From assembly GCF_015209585.1 (NCBI RefSeq), contig NZ_JADEYR010000003.1, positions 174,485-238,484 on the forward strand: a stretch of 64,000 nucleotides of DNA. Reading direction: 5' to 3'. The notes beneath the pieces were generated by a model. It was not told where the DNA came from and made no database searches. It worked only from the letters and a program-made list of their open reading frames with translations. Made by a program: the position numbers and the translations under genes. The stretch comes from Brachybacterium epidermidis (GTDB taxonomy: Bacteria > Actinomycetota > Actinomycetes > Actinomycetales > Dermabacteraceae). Positions 25,737 through 34,566 of the stretch are shown piece by piece (position 1 is the first letter of the stretch; every line of letters starts with the position of its first letter).

Positions 25737-26695
25737 CCGCTGCCCACACCGCGGGAAGGGCCCCCACCCCGGGCCCTTCCCGGACAGTGCCCCTCGGCCG
25801 ACGAGTGCGCCGCACGGCTGCGCCATGGATGCTGCTCGCCCCGGCGCTGATCGTGCTCGCGGTGCTGCTGCTGTGGCCGCTGGGCCGCGTGCTGAACCTC
25901 TCCCTGCAGGACTACGGGCTGCGCAACCTGATCCGCGGCGACTCGAACTACATCGGCCTGGACAACTACGTCCAGGTGCTCAGCGACCCGTTCCTGTGGA
26001 GGACGGTCCTGCCCAACACGGTCGTCTTCGCGGCGGTGTGCGTGGTGCTCACGATGGCGGTGGGCACCGCGGTGGCCCTGTTCCTCAACACGCTCTCCGA
26101 TTTCTGGCGCGTCATCTGCACCACCGCGATCATGGTGGCCTGGGCGGTGCCCGCGCTGACCAACACCTACGTGTTCGTGTGGCTGTTCGACCCGCGTGCC
26201 GGACTGGTCGCCAACCTGCTGGGCGAGCTGGGCCTGTTCGAGCCCGGTTCGGTCAACTGGTTCTCCGACCGCCTGTCCTTCTACGCCATCGCCACCATCA
26301 ATGTGGTCTACCACGGCTTCCCCTTCATCGCGGTGACCGTGCTGGCCGGTCTGATGACCGTGCCCGAGGAGCTGTACGAGGCAGCCGAGATGGACGGGGC
26401 AGGCGCGGTGCGACGCTTCACCAACATCACCGTGCCGGGGCTGCGCCCCATCTTCGCGGTGTGCATCATCCTGTCGACCATCTGGGACTTCAAGGTGTTC
26501 ACGCAGATCTACCTGATGCCCGGCGGTGACGGCACCAACCGGTCCGTGATGAACCTGGGTGTGTGGTCCTACACCGAGTCCTTCTCCCAGGGCGCCTACG
26601 GCATGGGCTCCACCATCGCCGTGCTCCTGACCCTGCTGCTGCTCGCCATCACCGTGGTGTACCTGCGGTTCCTGATGAAGGAGGAGGAGCTGTGA
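25733..26695 (+). CDS. sugar ABC transporter permease (MalF/UgpA type)
   Basis: A 320-residue permease with six membrane spans, the first being WMLLAPALIVLAVLLLWPLG. The cytoplasmic EAA loop, EAAEMDGAGAVRRFTNITVP, docks the ATPase. It forms the translocation channel with the permease encoded next. Both junctions in this operon are 4-nt overlaps. No ATPase gene is present in the cluster. Confidence 0.93.
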   Translation: MTAAHTAGRAPTPGPSRTVPLGRRVRRTAAPWMLLAPALIVLAVLLLWPLGRVLNLSLQDYGLRNLIRGDSNYIGLDNYVQVLSDPFLWRTVLPNTVVFAAVCVVLTMAVGTAVALFLNTLSDFWRVICTTAIMVAWAVPALTNTYVFVWLFDPRAGLVANLLGELGLFEPGSVNWFSDRLSFYAIATINVVYHGFPFIAVTVLAGLMTVPEELYEAAEMDGAGAVRRFTNITVPGLRPIFAVCIILSTIWDFKVFTQIYLMPGGDGTNRSVMNLGVWSYTESFSQGAYGMGSTIAVLLTLLLLAITVVYLRFLMKEEEL

Positions 26696-27597
26696 GCATC
26701 ACCGCCACCCGGGCCTCCTCGGCCGAGACCACCCACGGCAGGAGGGACGCCCGGCGCCCCGCCCGCAGCCGCAGTGCGCGACGTGCCGGCAGCGCGGTGC
26801 TGAAGGCGATCGGCATCGTCCTGGTCATGGTCTTCTCCCTGTTCCCCTTCTACTGGATGCTCTCCACCGCGGTGGACACCAGCCCGCTGTCCCGCGGAGC
26901 CTCCCTGCTGCCCAGCGGCTTCACCCTCGAGCACTTCCGGTACGTGCTGGTGGACGCCGACTTCCTGCGGTACGTGCGGGTGTCGCTGCTGGTGGCCCTG
27001 GGAACTGTGCTGATCAGCGGCATCCTGGCGCTGCTGGCGGCCGTGGCCGTCGCCCGGTTCCGCTTCCGGCTGCGCACCGTGGTGCTGGTGATGGTGCTGA
27101 TGGTGCAGATGGTGCCGCTGGAGGCCCTGGTCATCCCGCTGTTCCTCCAGGCGCGCTCCCTGCAGATGCTCAACTCCCTGCTGGGCCTGGTGATCGTGTA
27201 CCTGGCGTTCTCCCTGCCGTTCGCGATCTGGAACCTGCGCGGCTTCGTCGCGGCCGTGCCCAAGGAGCTGGAGGAGGCCGCCTACATCGACGGCGCGAGC
27301 TGGTTGCGCATGTTCCGCTCCGTGCTGCTGCCCCTGGTGGCGCCCGGGCTGGTCGCGACCTCGGTGTTCTCCTTCATCACCGCGTGGAACGAGTTCATCT
27401 TCGCCCTGACGTTCATGCAGGACTCCTCGAAGTACACCGTCGGCGTGGGGCTGCGCACCTTCTTCACCCAGAACACCGCCGACTGGGGCTCCATCATGGC
27501 CGCGTCGACCATCATCGCCATGCCCGTGGTGATCTTTTTCGTGCTGGTGCAGCGCAACCTCGCCTCCGGCCTCACCTCGGGAGCGGTGAAGGGATGA
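26692..27597 (+). CDS. sugar ABC transporter permease (MalG/UgpE type)
   Basis: A 301-residue permease with six spans after a basic N-terminal tail of about 35 residues (ARRPARSRSARRAG). The EAA loop reads ELEEAAYIDGASWLRMFRSV. A GTG start at 26692 is chosen because it overlaps the upstream stop as GTGA with GAGGAGGAG before it. Partner of the preceding permease. Confidence 0.92.
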   Translation: MSITATRASSAETTHGRRDARRPARSRSARRAGSAVLKAIGIVLVMVFSLFPFYWMLSTAVDTSPLSRGASLLPSGFTLEHFRYVLVDADFLRYVRVSLLVALGTVLISGILALLAAVAVARFRFRLRTVVLVMVLMVQMVPLEALVIPLFLQARSLQMLNSLLGLVIVYLAFSLPFAIWNLRGFVAAVPKELEEAAYIDGASWLRMFRSVLLPLVAPGLVATSVFSFITAWNEFIFALTFMQDSSKYTVGVGLRTFFTQNTADWGSIMAASTIIAMPVVIFFVLVQRNLASGLTSGAVKG

Positions 27598-29135
27598 GCA
27601 CCGGGTCGGGCAGCAGGGGTGGGGGCCAAGCCGAGCTCTGGGACCGCGACGCCCTGGGCGTGCTGCTGGCCCCCTTCACCGGCACCGAGGTGCCCGCCTT
27701 CCTGGAGGCCCCGCTGCGCGCGGGCCTGGGCGGCGTGATCCTGTTCGGCCACAACATCCCCGATGCGGCCACCTGCGCACGCCTCGCCCGCGCCCTGCAC
27801 GCGATCGAGCCGGAGGTGCTGGTCGCCGCCGACGAGGAGGGCGGGGACGTCACCCGGCTGCAGGCCGGAGTCGGCTCCTCCCTCCCCACGGCCTGGGCCC
27901 TCGGCGAGGTGGACGACCCCGATCTCACCCGCGCCGCCGGCAGAGCACTGGGTGACCTGCTGGCCGCCTGCGACATCGACCTGGACCTCGCTCCCGTGCT
28001 CGACGTGTCCACCGACCCGAAGAACCCGGTGATCGGCACCCGTGCCTTCGGCGCCGATCCCGACCTCGTGGCCCGCCACGCCCGTGCCATGGCCGGGGGC
28101 ATCCGCGATGCGGGCGTGGGGGTGTGCGGCAAGCACTTCCCGGGCCACGGCGCCACCCACGTGGACTCCCACACCGCGCTGCCCACGATCGAGCTGGCCC
28201 GCGAGCAGTTCGAGTACGAGCACCTCGAGCCCTGGCACCTGGCCCCCTGGATGGACGCAGTGATGACCGCCCACGTCCAGGTGCCCGCGCTCGGCGAGGG
28301 GCCGGCCAGCATCTCCCCGTGGGCTCGCGAGGTGCTCGACGAGATCTGCGGTGAGGGCGGCTTCCGCGGACTGCTGATCACCGATGCCCTGGACATGGCC
28401 GGGGTCTCCGGCCCCATCGGGTACGGCGAGGCGGTGGTGCGGTCCGTCGAGGCCGGGGCCCACCTGCTGTGCCTGGGCACCTCGATCCGCCGCGACGACG
28501 AGCAGATGCTGCGCGAGGCCCACGACGCCCTGGTCGCCGCTGCTGACTCCGGGCGCATCCCTCGCGACGTCCTCGCTCGGCGCGCCGCCGAGGTGCGGCA
28601 GCGCCGCGGATGGATCCGAGAGCGCCGGCACGGCATGGGCAGCCCCGATCTCACGGGCGCCCTGATCGCCCTGGAGCGCATCGGATCCGAGGCTGCCGCC
28701 CGCGCGGTGCGGGAGCGGCGCAGCGCCGGTGCCCTCACCGGCGGGCCCGTGGTGATCGCCGATGCGCGCCGGCGCCGCGACCACGCCTCCGGCAGCCGCC
28801 GCAGCGTCCTGGCGGAGGTGCTGCGAGAGCGGGGCGTGCAGGCACAGGAGGCGGGCTGCCCCGCGGACCTCGCCCGGCCCGGTACAGATGCGCTGGTGAT
28901 CACCCGCCTGCCCCGCTCGGACCGGGAGGAGCAGGCACGGCTGGCCGAGCTGCTGCGCCTGCGTCCCGACGCGATCCTGGTGCACGTCGGGGTGCCCGAC
29001 GCCGCCCGCCGCCACGACAGGTACGTGCTCGCCCACGGCGCCGGCCGCGCCTCGATGGTGGCCGCTGCGGAACTGCTGCTGGGACGCGCCTGCTCGATGG
29101 GGCGCCCGTCCTCGACGGGAGGGTCGGGCCGATGA
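27594..29135 (+). CDS. nagZ: beta-N-acetylglucosaminidase NagZ (GH3)
   Basis: A 513-residue glycoside hydrolase family 3 enzyme. The NagZ hallmark KHFPGHGATHVDSH is present, with the Asp-His pair used as general acid/base, and DALDMAGV holds the nucleophile Asp. ADEEGGDVTRLQ is the usual substrate loop. At over 500 residues it is the two-domain form known from Bacillus, with a C-terminal GH3-C-like domain (about 370-513). There is no signal peptide, so it acts in the cytoplasm, removing GlcNAc from GlcNAc-(anhydro)MurNAc delivered by the importer. Coupled by 4-nt overlaps to the permease before and anmK after. Confidence 0.93.
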   Translation: MSTGSGSRGGGQAELWDRDALGVLLAPFTGTEVPAFLEAPLRAGLGGVILFGHNIPDAATCARLARALHAIEPEVLVAADEEGGDVTRLQAGVGSSLPTAWALGEVDDPDLTRAAGRALGDLLAACDIDLDLAPVLDVSTDPKNPVIGTRAFGADPDLVARHARAMAGGIRDAGVGVCGKHFPGHGATHVDSHTALPTIELAREQFEYEHLEPWHLAPWMDAVMTAHVQVPALGEGPASISPWAREVLDEICGEGGFRGLLITDALDMAGVSGPIGYGEAVVRSVEAGAHLLCLGTSIRRDDEQMLREAHDALVAAADSGRIPRDVLARRAAEVRQRRGWIRERRHGMGSPDLTGALIALERIGSEAAARAVRERRSAGALTGGPVVIADARRRRDHASGSRRSVLAEVLRERGVQAQEAGCPADLARPGTDALVITRLPRSDREEQARLAELLRLRPDAILVHVGVPDAARRHDRYVLAHGAGRASMVAAAELLLGRACSMGRPSSTGGSGR

Positions 29136-30328
29136 GGGTGCTGGGGATGATGTCCGGCACCAGCCTGGACGCGATCGACGTGGCCCTGGTCGAGTTCCGG
29201 CGCGACCAGGACGATCCTGCCCTCGCTCACGCCCGGATCCTCCACCATGGCGAGCACCCCTGGCCGGTGCGGCTGCGCCGCGACCTGCTGGCCGTGCTGC
29301 CCCCGGCCAACAGCGACGTCGGCACCTGGTGTCGCCTGCACGCACAGGTAGGGGAGGCCTTCGCCGATGCCGCTCACGCTGCCCTGGAGGGTGGTGGCGC
29401 GGAGCTGATCTGCACCCACGGCCAGACCCTCTACCACTGGGTGCAGGATTCCCGCGCCGCGGGCACCCTGCAGATCGGCGACGCCTCCCGCATCGCCCTC
29501 GCGACCGGTGTGCCCGTCCTGTACGACGTGCGTTCGGCCGATGTGGCCCGAGGAGGGCACGGGGCGCCCCTGGTGCCGATCCTGGACCAGCTGGTGCTCG
29601 GCGACCGCCCCACTGCGGTGGTCAACATCGGTGGCATCGCCAACGTGTCCCTGGTGGGCGCGGGCGAGGTGATCGCGGGGGACATCGGGCCCGGGAACGC
29701 TCTGATCGACGCTGCCGTGCTGAACGGCACCGGCGGTGAGCAGGCCTGCGACCTCGACGGGGCCCTGGCCCGCGCAGGAAGCATCGATCAGGAGCTGCTG
29801 GCGGCACTGCTCGCCGACCCGTTCTACGCCGCGCCGATGCCCCGCTCCACCGGGCGCGAGCAGTTCGACGCCGCCTACGTGGACCGCCTCGCCGCGGCCC
29901 GCGGCCTCGCGCTGCCGGGCCTGCCGGACCTGGCCGCCACGCTCACCGAGCTCACCGCCACCACCATCGCCCGAGCGGTGCTGGACCTCGCCCCTGAGCG
30001 CGTGGTGCTCACCGGCGGGGGGATCCACAACCCCGCACTGCGGGAGCGGCTCGAGGACCTGCTGGCCGGTCCGGTCATAATGGACGCCGAGAGCGCCGGG
30101 CTCCCGGCGGATGCCAAGGAGGCCGTGCTGATGGCACTGATCGGCTGGCTCAGCGCCGAGCAGGTCCCCGCCGTGCTTCCCCGCGCCGACGGCACCGCGA
30201 TCACCGGTGCGAGCGGGCCCGCCGTGCTGGGATCCCTCACCCGCCCGGGCGCTCCCGCCGCCCAGCATCCCGGCCGGCCCCTGCGCCGCCTGCACTTCCC
30301 CGCCATCCCGACTCCCGGCGATCCCTGA
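29132..30328 (+). CDS. anmK: anhydro-N-acetylmuramic acid kinase
   Basis: A 398-residue AnmK. The N-terminal MRVLGMMSGTSLDAIDVAL is diagnostic (ATP-binding GTS with the catalytic Asp), and TVVNIGGIANVS-like AVVNIGGIANVS plus GDIGPGNALIDAAV follow, then VLTGGGIHNPAL. It opens the 1,6-anhydro ring of anhydroMurNAc while phosphorylating it to MurNAc-6-phosphate. Its presence shows that the cell meets anhydro-sugars, the products of lytic transglycosylases. ATG overlaps the nagZ stop by 4 nt. Confidence 0.95.
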   Translation: MRVLGMMSGTSLDAIDVALVEFRRDQDDPALAHARILHHGEHPWPVRLRRDLLAVLPPANSDVGTWCRLHAQVGEAFADAAHAALEGGGAELICTHGQTLYHWVQDSRAAGTLQIGDASRIALATGVPVLYDVRSADVARGGHGAPLVPILDQLVLGDRPTAVVNIGGIANVSLVGAGEVIAGDIGPGNALIDAAVLNGTGGEQACDLDGALARAGSIDQELLAALLADPFYAAPMPRSTGREQFDAAYVDRLAAARGLALPGLPDLAATLTELTATTIARAVLDLAPERVVLTGGGIHNPALRERLEDLLAGPVIMDAESAGLPADAKEAVLMALIGWLSAEQVPAVLPRADGTAITGASGPAVLGSLTRPGAPAAQHPGRPLRRLHFPAIPTPGDP

Positions 30329-30462
30329 CACCGCAGCCCTGCCACCCCACACCTCGACCCGACCACGAGCCCACCCCGCTCCTCGACCCACCCCGCACCC
30401 CCGACCGGACCACGAACCCTGCCCCGCCCCTGATCCCCCGCGAGGACGCCCCAGGAGGACCC

Positions 30463-31491
30463 ATGACCGACACGGACGCCACCACCCCGATCCCGCAGCG
30501 CGAGGCATGGCGGACCCTGGTCTCCCTGGTCTCCCCCACGGAGGAGCGCAATCCGCGCAGCGAGGACCTCGACACCCTGGCGGCATCGGACCTGGTGGAG
30601 CGGATCCTCGCCGAGGACGCCACGGTGGCGGCCGCCGTGCAGGCCGTCAGCGATGACATCGCCCGCCTGGTCGAGGTGTGCGTGGCCGCGATCGACGCCG
30701 GTGGCACCGTCCACTATGTCGGGGCCGGCACCTCCGGGAGGCTCGGGGTGCTGGATGCGGTGGAGCTGGTGCCCACCTACAACGCCACCCCCGACATGGT
30801 CACGGCCCACCTGGCCGGTGGCGACGCCGCCATGATGCGGGCCGTCGAGGGAGCCGAGGACGATCCCGAGGCCGGGGCCCGCGTGGTCTCCGAGCAGTGC
30901 GAGGACGAGGACGTCGTGATCGGCCTGGCCGCCAGCGGCCGCACCCCCTTCGTCGGCGGTGCCCTGCGGGCCGCTCGCGGGCGGGGCCTTCCCACCGCGC
31001 TCATCGCCGCCAACCCCGCCGCCCAGCTCGCAGGCGACGTGGACATCGCGATCCTGCTGGACGTGGGCCCCGAGGTGGTCACGGGCTCGACCCGTATGAA
31101 GGCCGCGACCGCCCAGAAGCTCACCCTGAACGCCTTGTCCACGGCGACGATGGTGCGCCTGGGGACCACCTTCTCCAACCTGATGATCAACGTGCGCCCC
31201 ACCAACGCCAAGCTCATGGCCCGCACCGTGCGGATGCTGGTCCAGGCCACCGGCGCCGATCCCGACCACGCCGCTGACGTCCTCGAGCAGGCCGACGGGC
31301 AGCTGCGCGTGGCACTGGTGGCCCTGCTGGCCGGTGCCGGCGCCGTGGGCAGCGGCTCGGCCCACGGGCCCGTCGACGTCGAGGCGGCACGCGAGGCCGT
31401 CGGCCGCTTCCCCGCCGACCCGTCCCGCGACGGCGACCCCGCCGGGATCCGTTCGGCCGTGGCCGCACTGACCGAGAAGGACGGCCGGTGA
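30463..31491 (+). CDS. murQ: N-acetylmuramic acid 6-phosphate etherase
   Basis: A 342-residue MurQ. TEERNPRSEDLDTLA matches the family start, and the SIS-fold sugar phosphate site is HYVGAGTSGRLGVLDAVE; GSTRMKAATAQKLTLNALST is the second conserved block. It removes D-lactate from MurNAc-6-phosphate, giving GlcNAc-6-phosphate, which then enters central metabolism. CAGGAGG lies before the ATG. A 134-bp C-rich gap with imperfect repeats separates it from anmK; it overlaps the regulator gene by 4 nt. Confidence 0.95.
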   Translation: MTDTDATTPIPQREAWRTLVSLVSPTEERNPRSEDLDTLAASDLVERILAEDATVAAAVQAVSDDIARLVEVCVAAIDAGGTVHYVGAGTSGRLGVLDAVELVPTYNATPDMVTAHLAGGDAAMMRAVEGAEDDPEAGARVVSEQCEDEDVVIGLAASGRTPFVGGALRAARGRGLPTALIAANPAAQLAGDVDIAILLDVGPEVVTGSTRMKAATAQKLTLNALSTATMVRLGTTFSNLMINVRPTNAKLMARTVRMLVQATGADPDHAADVLEQADGQLRVALVALLAGAGAVGSGSAHGPVDVEAAREAVGRFPADPSRDGDPAGIRSAVAALTEKDGR

Positions 31492-32408
31492 GCGCGGGGA
31501 CCGACGGCGGGGCCGCACGGAACGGGGGTGCGGCCGCCGGCAACGGAGGCGGGCCCGTCACGGTGCGGCTGCGGGGGCGGCTGGAGGACCTCCGGCCGGC
31601 GCTGCGCCGCATCGCCGAGATCGTGCTGGCCGATCCGCAGGCCGCCGGCGGCATGACCATCAGTGCGCTGGCCAAGGCCGCCGCCTGCTCCGAGGCCACC
31701 GTGGTGCGCCTGTCCCACGAACTGGGCTACAGCGGCTACCGGGAGTTCCGCTTCAGCCTGCTGGAGGAGACCGCGATCCACCGGGAGCGCACTTCCGGCA
31801 GCGCTTACGAGAGCGATATCGACCCTGCTGATGACCTGGAGACCGTGGTCGGCAAGATCGCCTTCGCCGACGCCCGCGCCGTGCGCGACACCGCCGGCTC
31901 CCTCGACACCGCGGTGCTGGGCACCGTGGCAGAGCTGATCGCGGGGGCACGCCGGATCGCCGTGTTCGGTGCGGGGGCCTCGGGCCTGGCAGGCATGGAC
32001 CTGGCGCAGAAGCTCACCCGCATCGGCCTGTCCTGCAGCGTGCACCGGGACGTGCACGAGGGCCTGCCCGCCGCCGCCCTGCTGGAGGAAGGGGACGTGG
32101 CCGTCGGGCTGTCCCACACCGGGCAGACCACCGATGTCCTCGATGCGCTGCGCGTCGCAGCCGACTCCGGCGCGGCCACCGTGGCGATCACCAACGCCCC
32201 GGCCTCGGCCCTGGCCCGCAGCGCCCAGCACGTCCTGGTCACCGCCGCCACCGAATCGGCCTTCCGCTCCGGTGCGACTGCTTCGCGCATCGCCCAGCTC
32301 ACCGTCATCGACTGCATCCTGGTGGCGGTCGCCCAGCGCCTACCGGACCTGGGCCGCCAGGCACTGGAGCGCACCCGCACCGCCGTAGAGTCGCGCCGGG
32401 TGCCCTGA
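31488..32408 (+). CDS. MurR/RpiR-family transcriptional regulator
   Basis: A 306-residue regulator. The N-terminal RpiR helix-turn-helix is MTISALAKAAACSEATVVRL followed by SHELGYSGYREFRF; the C-terminal SIS domain (RIAVFGAGASGLAGMDLAQK, GLSHTGQTTDVLDALR) binds a sugar phosphate, most likely MurNAc-6-phosphate or GlcNAc-6-phosphate. It should control the island in response to recycling intermediates. A GTG start overlapping the murQ stop as GTGA is used; the first 20 residues are Gly/Ala-rich and a later start is possible. Confidence 0.9.
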   Translation: MSAGTDGGAARNGGAAAGNGGGPVTVRLRGRLEDLRPALRRIAEIVLADPQAAGGMTISALAKAAACSEATVVRLSHELGYSGYREFRFSLLEETAIHRERTSGSAYESDIDPADDLETVVGKIAFADARAVRDTAGSLDTAVLGTVAELIAGARRIAVFGAGASGLAGMDLAQKLTRIGLSCSVHRDVHEGLPAAALLEEGDVAVGLSHTGQTTDVLDALRVAADSGAATVAITNAPASALARSAQHVLVTAATESAFRSGATASRIAQLTVIDCILVAVAQRLPDLGRQALERTRTAVESRRVP

Positions 32409-32442
32409 GCCGGCGCGGGTGCGCCTGCGAGGTGCCGTGAGC

Positions 32443-32490
32443 TGGTGCCTGGTGCCTGGAGCCCCGTGCCTGGTGCCTGGTGCCTGGTGA
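32443..32490. repeat. 7-bp TGGTGCC repeat cluster
   Basis: Four complete TGGTGCC units (32443-32456 as two in tandem, 32471-32484 as two in tandem), plus truncated ones between and after them, lie just after the murR stop. The cluster looks like replication slippage; no function is apparent. Confidence 0.7.
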
Positions 32491-32591
32491 CCTGAGCCGG
32501 TTACGGGCGAGTACGTTCCAGCTCCTGGAAGCTGACCGCCCGGTACTGGGCTGGAGAGGGGGAAGCGCTGGAGGCGGCGCATGACGTCGAA

Positions 32592-32615
32592 GCCTCGGCA
32601 CGGGAATGCCGAGGC
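32592..32615. terminator. perfect 9-bp-arm hairpin before the ABC-F promoter
   Basis: GCCTCGGCA, a 6-nt loop CGGGAA and TGCCGAGGC. It lies 184 nt past the murR stop and 43 nt before the -10 hexamer of the ABC-F promoter, so it most likely ends the cell-wall sugar transcript. No T-run follows, which is common for actinobacterial terminators. Confidence 0.5.
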
Positions 32616-32657
32616 CCCGGCGTGGAAAACAGGTGGTGTGCGGCCTCGGCGCCTCAC

Positions 32658-32681
32658 TACACTGACCGCATGCGCATCTGA
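32658..32681 (+). promoter_or_regulatory. leaderless three-codon leader ORF (Met-Arg-Ile-stop) of the ABC-F gene
   Basis: The -10 hexamer TACACT (32658-32663) is followed after exactly 6 nt by ATGCGCATCTGA (32670-32681), an ATG-Arg-Ile-stop mini-ORF at the very 5' end of the predicted mRNA. The ABC-F start is 43 nt downstream with its own ribosome site. Genes for antibiotic-resistance ABC-F proteins are often controlled by short leader ORFs that sense stalled ribosomes, so this is a candidate ribosome sensor. Confidence 0.55.
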
Positions 32682-32724
32682 TCAGCCCCGAACCCGACCG
32701 ACCTTCGCGTCCAGGAGCTGATCC

Positions 32725-34566
32725 ATGCCCTCCCATTCCTCTGCCGCCTCATCGGCAGGCGCCCCCGCCGCCCGCAGCGCGTCGACCTCGAACCCGGCTG
32801 CCCGCGCCGACGCAGGCGCCTCCGGCCTCCATCTGCGAGCCGACGGCATATCCCTGTCCTACCCGGATCGTCGAGTGCTCACCGACGTCGATCTGGTCGT
32901 GCCCGCCGGCCGGCCCACGGGGTTGCTGGGGGAGAACGGCAGTGGCAAGACCACCCTGCTGCGGATCCTGGCCGGGCAGCTGAGCCCCGATTCCGGCACC
33001 GTCATCGTCCCGAAACCGGTGGGCCTGCTCCACCAGGAGCTCCCCTTCGCGGGGACGACCACGCTGGCCGAGGTGGTGGAGGATGCCCTTTCACGATCGC
33101 GGCGACTGGAACGCGAGCTCACCGCGGCAGGGGAGGCCCTGGCCGAGGCGCACCCGTCGGCGGACGAGGCGCACCCGTCGGCGGATGAGGCGCACCCGTC
33201 GGCGCCTGCGCGGCATGGCAGCCCCGCCGCAGGGTCCACCACAGCCCCGACCCCCGCTCAGACCGCCCAGCTGTACGACCGCCTGCTCGCCGAGGCCACC
33301 CTCGCGGACGTGTGGAACGCCGACCGACGCACTGAGGACGTGCTGCACGGCCTCCACCTCGACGACGTGCCGTCCACCACCCGGCTCGAGGAGATCAGCG
33401 GCGGGCAGCGCGAGCGACTGGCCCTCGCCCACCTGCTGATCGCCCGCCCCACCACGAGGCTGCTGGACGAGCCCACCAGCCACCTCGACGACGACGGTGC
33501 CGCCTTCCTCGCCGCCGCAGTGCGTGCCCACCCGGGGCCCGTGCTGATCGCCAGCCACGACCGCGCCTTCCTCGACGACGCCACCGCCGCACAGCTGGAC
33601 CTCGATCCGGCCGAGGCCCCGCTTCGCACCCCCGTCGGCGGCCTCACCTCCTACACGGGAGGCTTCAGCGACTACCTGCTGGCCCGCATGGACGCCCGAG
33701 AGCGGTGGGAGCAGCGGTTCCGCCGCGAGCAGGACGAGCTGGACCGCCTGCGAGAGGCCGTCAAGGACGCCGCCCAGGTGGGACACGCAGGTCGCGGGCC
33801 CCGCACCGAGGCCAGGGCCTCCAAGAAGTTCTACGCCGACCGCAACGCCAAGACCGTCTCCCGCCGCCTGCGGGATGCCCGCGCCTGGCTGGAGCAGTTG
33901 GAGGACGAGCAGGTGCGCAAGCCCCCGGCCGAGCTGCCCTTCACCCGCCTGCCCGTCGCTACGGGCGGTGCGGGCACCGTGCTGCTGGCGGCCACGCAGG
34001 TCGCGGTCGAGGACCGGCTGGATCCCGTCTCGCTGTCCCTCTCGGCAGGGGAGAAGCTGCTGATCACCGGAGCGAACGGGAGCGGGAAGTCCACCCTGCT
34101 GGACGTGCTCACCGGCCGGCTCCAGCCCACTACCGGATCCGTGTCCAGGCCCCGCAGCCTGCGGATCGGATACCTGGGACAGGACGACGAAGCGATCCCC
34201 GGCCGTACCGTCCGCCAGCACCTGGGGGCCGCCGCGAGTGCGGGGGAGGGGGCTGACGCCGCGGCGACAGAGCCCGATCCGGACTCCCGGGAGGTGCCCG
34301 AGCTGTTCGGACTGGTCCACCCCCGCGACCTGGACCGCCCGCTCGAGCTGCTCTCCCGCGGCCAGCTGCGTCGGGTGATGCTGGCCGGCCTGCTGCTGGA
34401 GGGGCCCGAGCTGCTGGTGCTGGACGAGCCCACCAACCACCTGGCCCTGGTCACCGCCACCCGGCTCGAGACCGCACTGCAGGAGTGGGGCGGCGCGGTG
34501 CTGATCGCCTCCCACGACCGTTGGCTGCGCAGTCGCTGGCAGGGAGAGCTCCTGGCTCTGCACTGA
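32725..34566 (+). CDS. ABC-F family ATPase
   Basis: A 613-residue soluble protein with two ABC ATPase domains and no membrane spans. Domain 1 has Walker A GENGSGKTTL, signature ISGGQRERL and Walker B LLDEPTSHLD; domain 2 has GANGSGKSTL, a variant signature LSRGQLRRV and LVLDEPTNHL. The linker (about 320-400) is rich in Arg and Glu and includes KKFYADRNAKTVSRRL. ABC-F proteins bind the ribosomal E site and relieve stalling, some giving antibiotic resistance; which type this is cannot be told. An AHPSADE repeat interrupts domain 1. CAGGAG lies 7 nt before the ATG. Confidence 0.9.
   Translation: MPSHSSAASSAGAPAARSASTSNPAARADAGASGLHLRADGISLSYPDRRVLTDVDLVVPAGRPTGLLGENGSGKTTLLRILAGQLSPDSGTVIVPKPVGLLHQELPFAGTTTLAEVVEDALSRSRRLERELTAAGEALAEAHPSADEAHPSADEAHPSAPARHGSPAAGSTTAPTPAQTAQLYDRLLAEATLADVWNADRRTEDVLHGLHLDDVPSTTRLEEISGGQRERLALAHLLIARPTTRLLDEPTSHLDDDGAAFLAAAVRAHPGPVLIASHDRAFLDDATAAQLDLDPAEAPLRTPVGGLTSYTGGFSDYLLARMDARERWEQRFRREQDELDRLREAVKDAAQVGHAGRGPRTEARASKKFYADRNAKTVSRRLRDARAWLEQLEDEQVRKPPAELPFTRLPVATGGAGTVLLAATQVAVEDRLDPVSLSLSAGEKLLITGANGSGKSTLLDVLTGRLQPTTGSVSRPRSLRIGYLGQDDEAIPGRTVRQHLGAAASAGEGADAAATEPDPDSREVPELFGLVHPRDLDRPLELLSRGQLRRVMLAGLLLEGPELLVLDEPTNHLALVTATRLETALQEWGGAVLIASHDRWLRSRWQGELLALH
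33145..33204 (+). repeat. 21-bp in-frame tandem repeat inside the ABC-F gene
   Basis: Two full copies (33145-33165, 33166-33186) and 18 bases of a third (33187-33204) encode EAHPSAD-EAHPSAD-EAHPSA. The second copy differs by one silent change (GAC to GAT). The segment lies between Walker A and the signature of domain 1, in the arm region that varies among ABC-F proteins, so length change is probably tolerated. Confidence 0.9.

Larger units (their letters stand above)
32409..32724. other. 316-bp non-coding region upstream of the ABC-F gene
   Basis: No gene longer than a few codons is credible here. It holds a run of imperfect 7-bp TGGTGCC repeats (32443-32490), a perfect hairpin with 9-bp arms (GCCTCGGCA at 32592-32600 and its complement at 32607-32615), an AAAA patch at 32626-32629, a -10 hexamer TACACT at 32658-32663, the three-codon ORF at 32670-32681 and the ribosome site of the ABC-F gene. 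The first part is the tail of the murR transcript. Confidence 0.7.

Noticed and set aside
30329..30462. C-rich repeats between anmK and murQ as a possible rho-utilisation or regulatory site
   Set aside because: The CCCGACCACGA-like repeats are imperfect and of a kind common in high-GC spacers; only the murQ ribosome site is supported.
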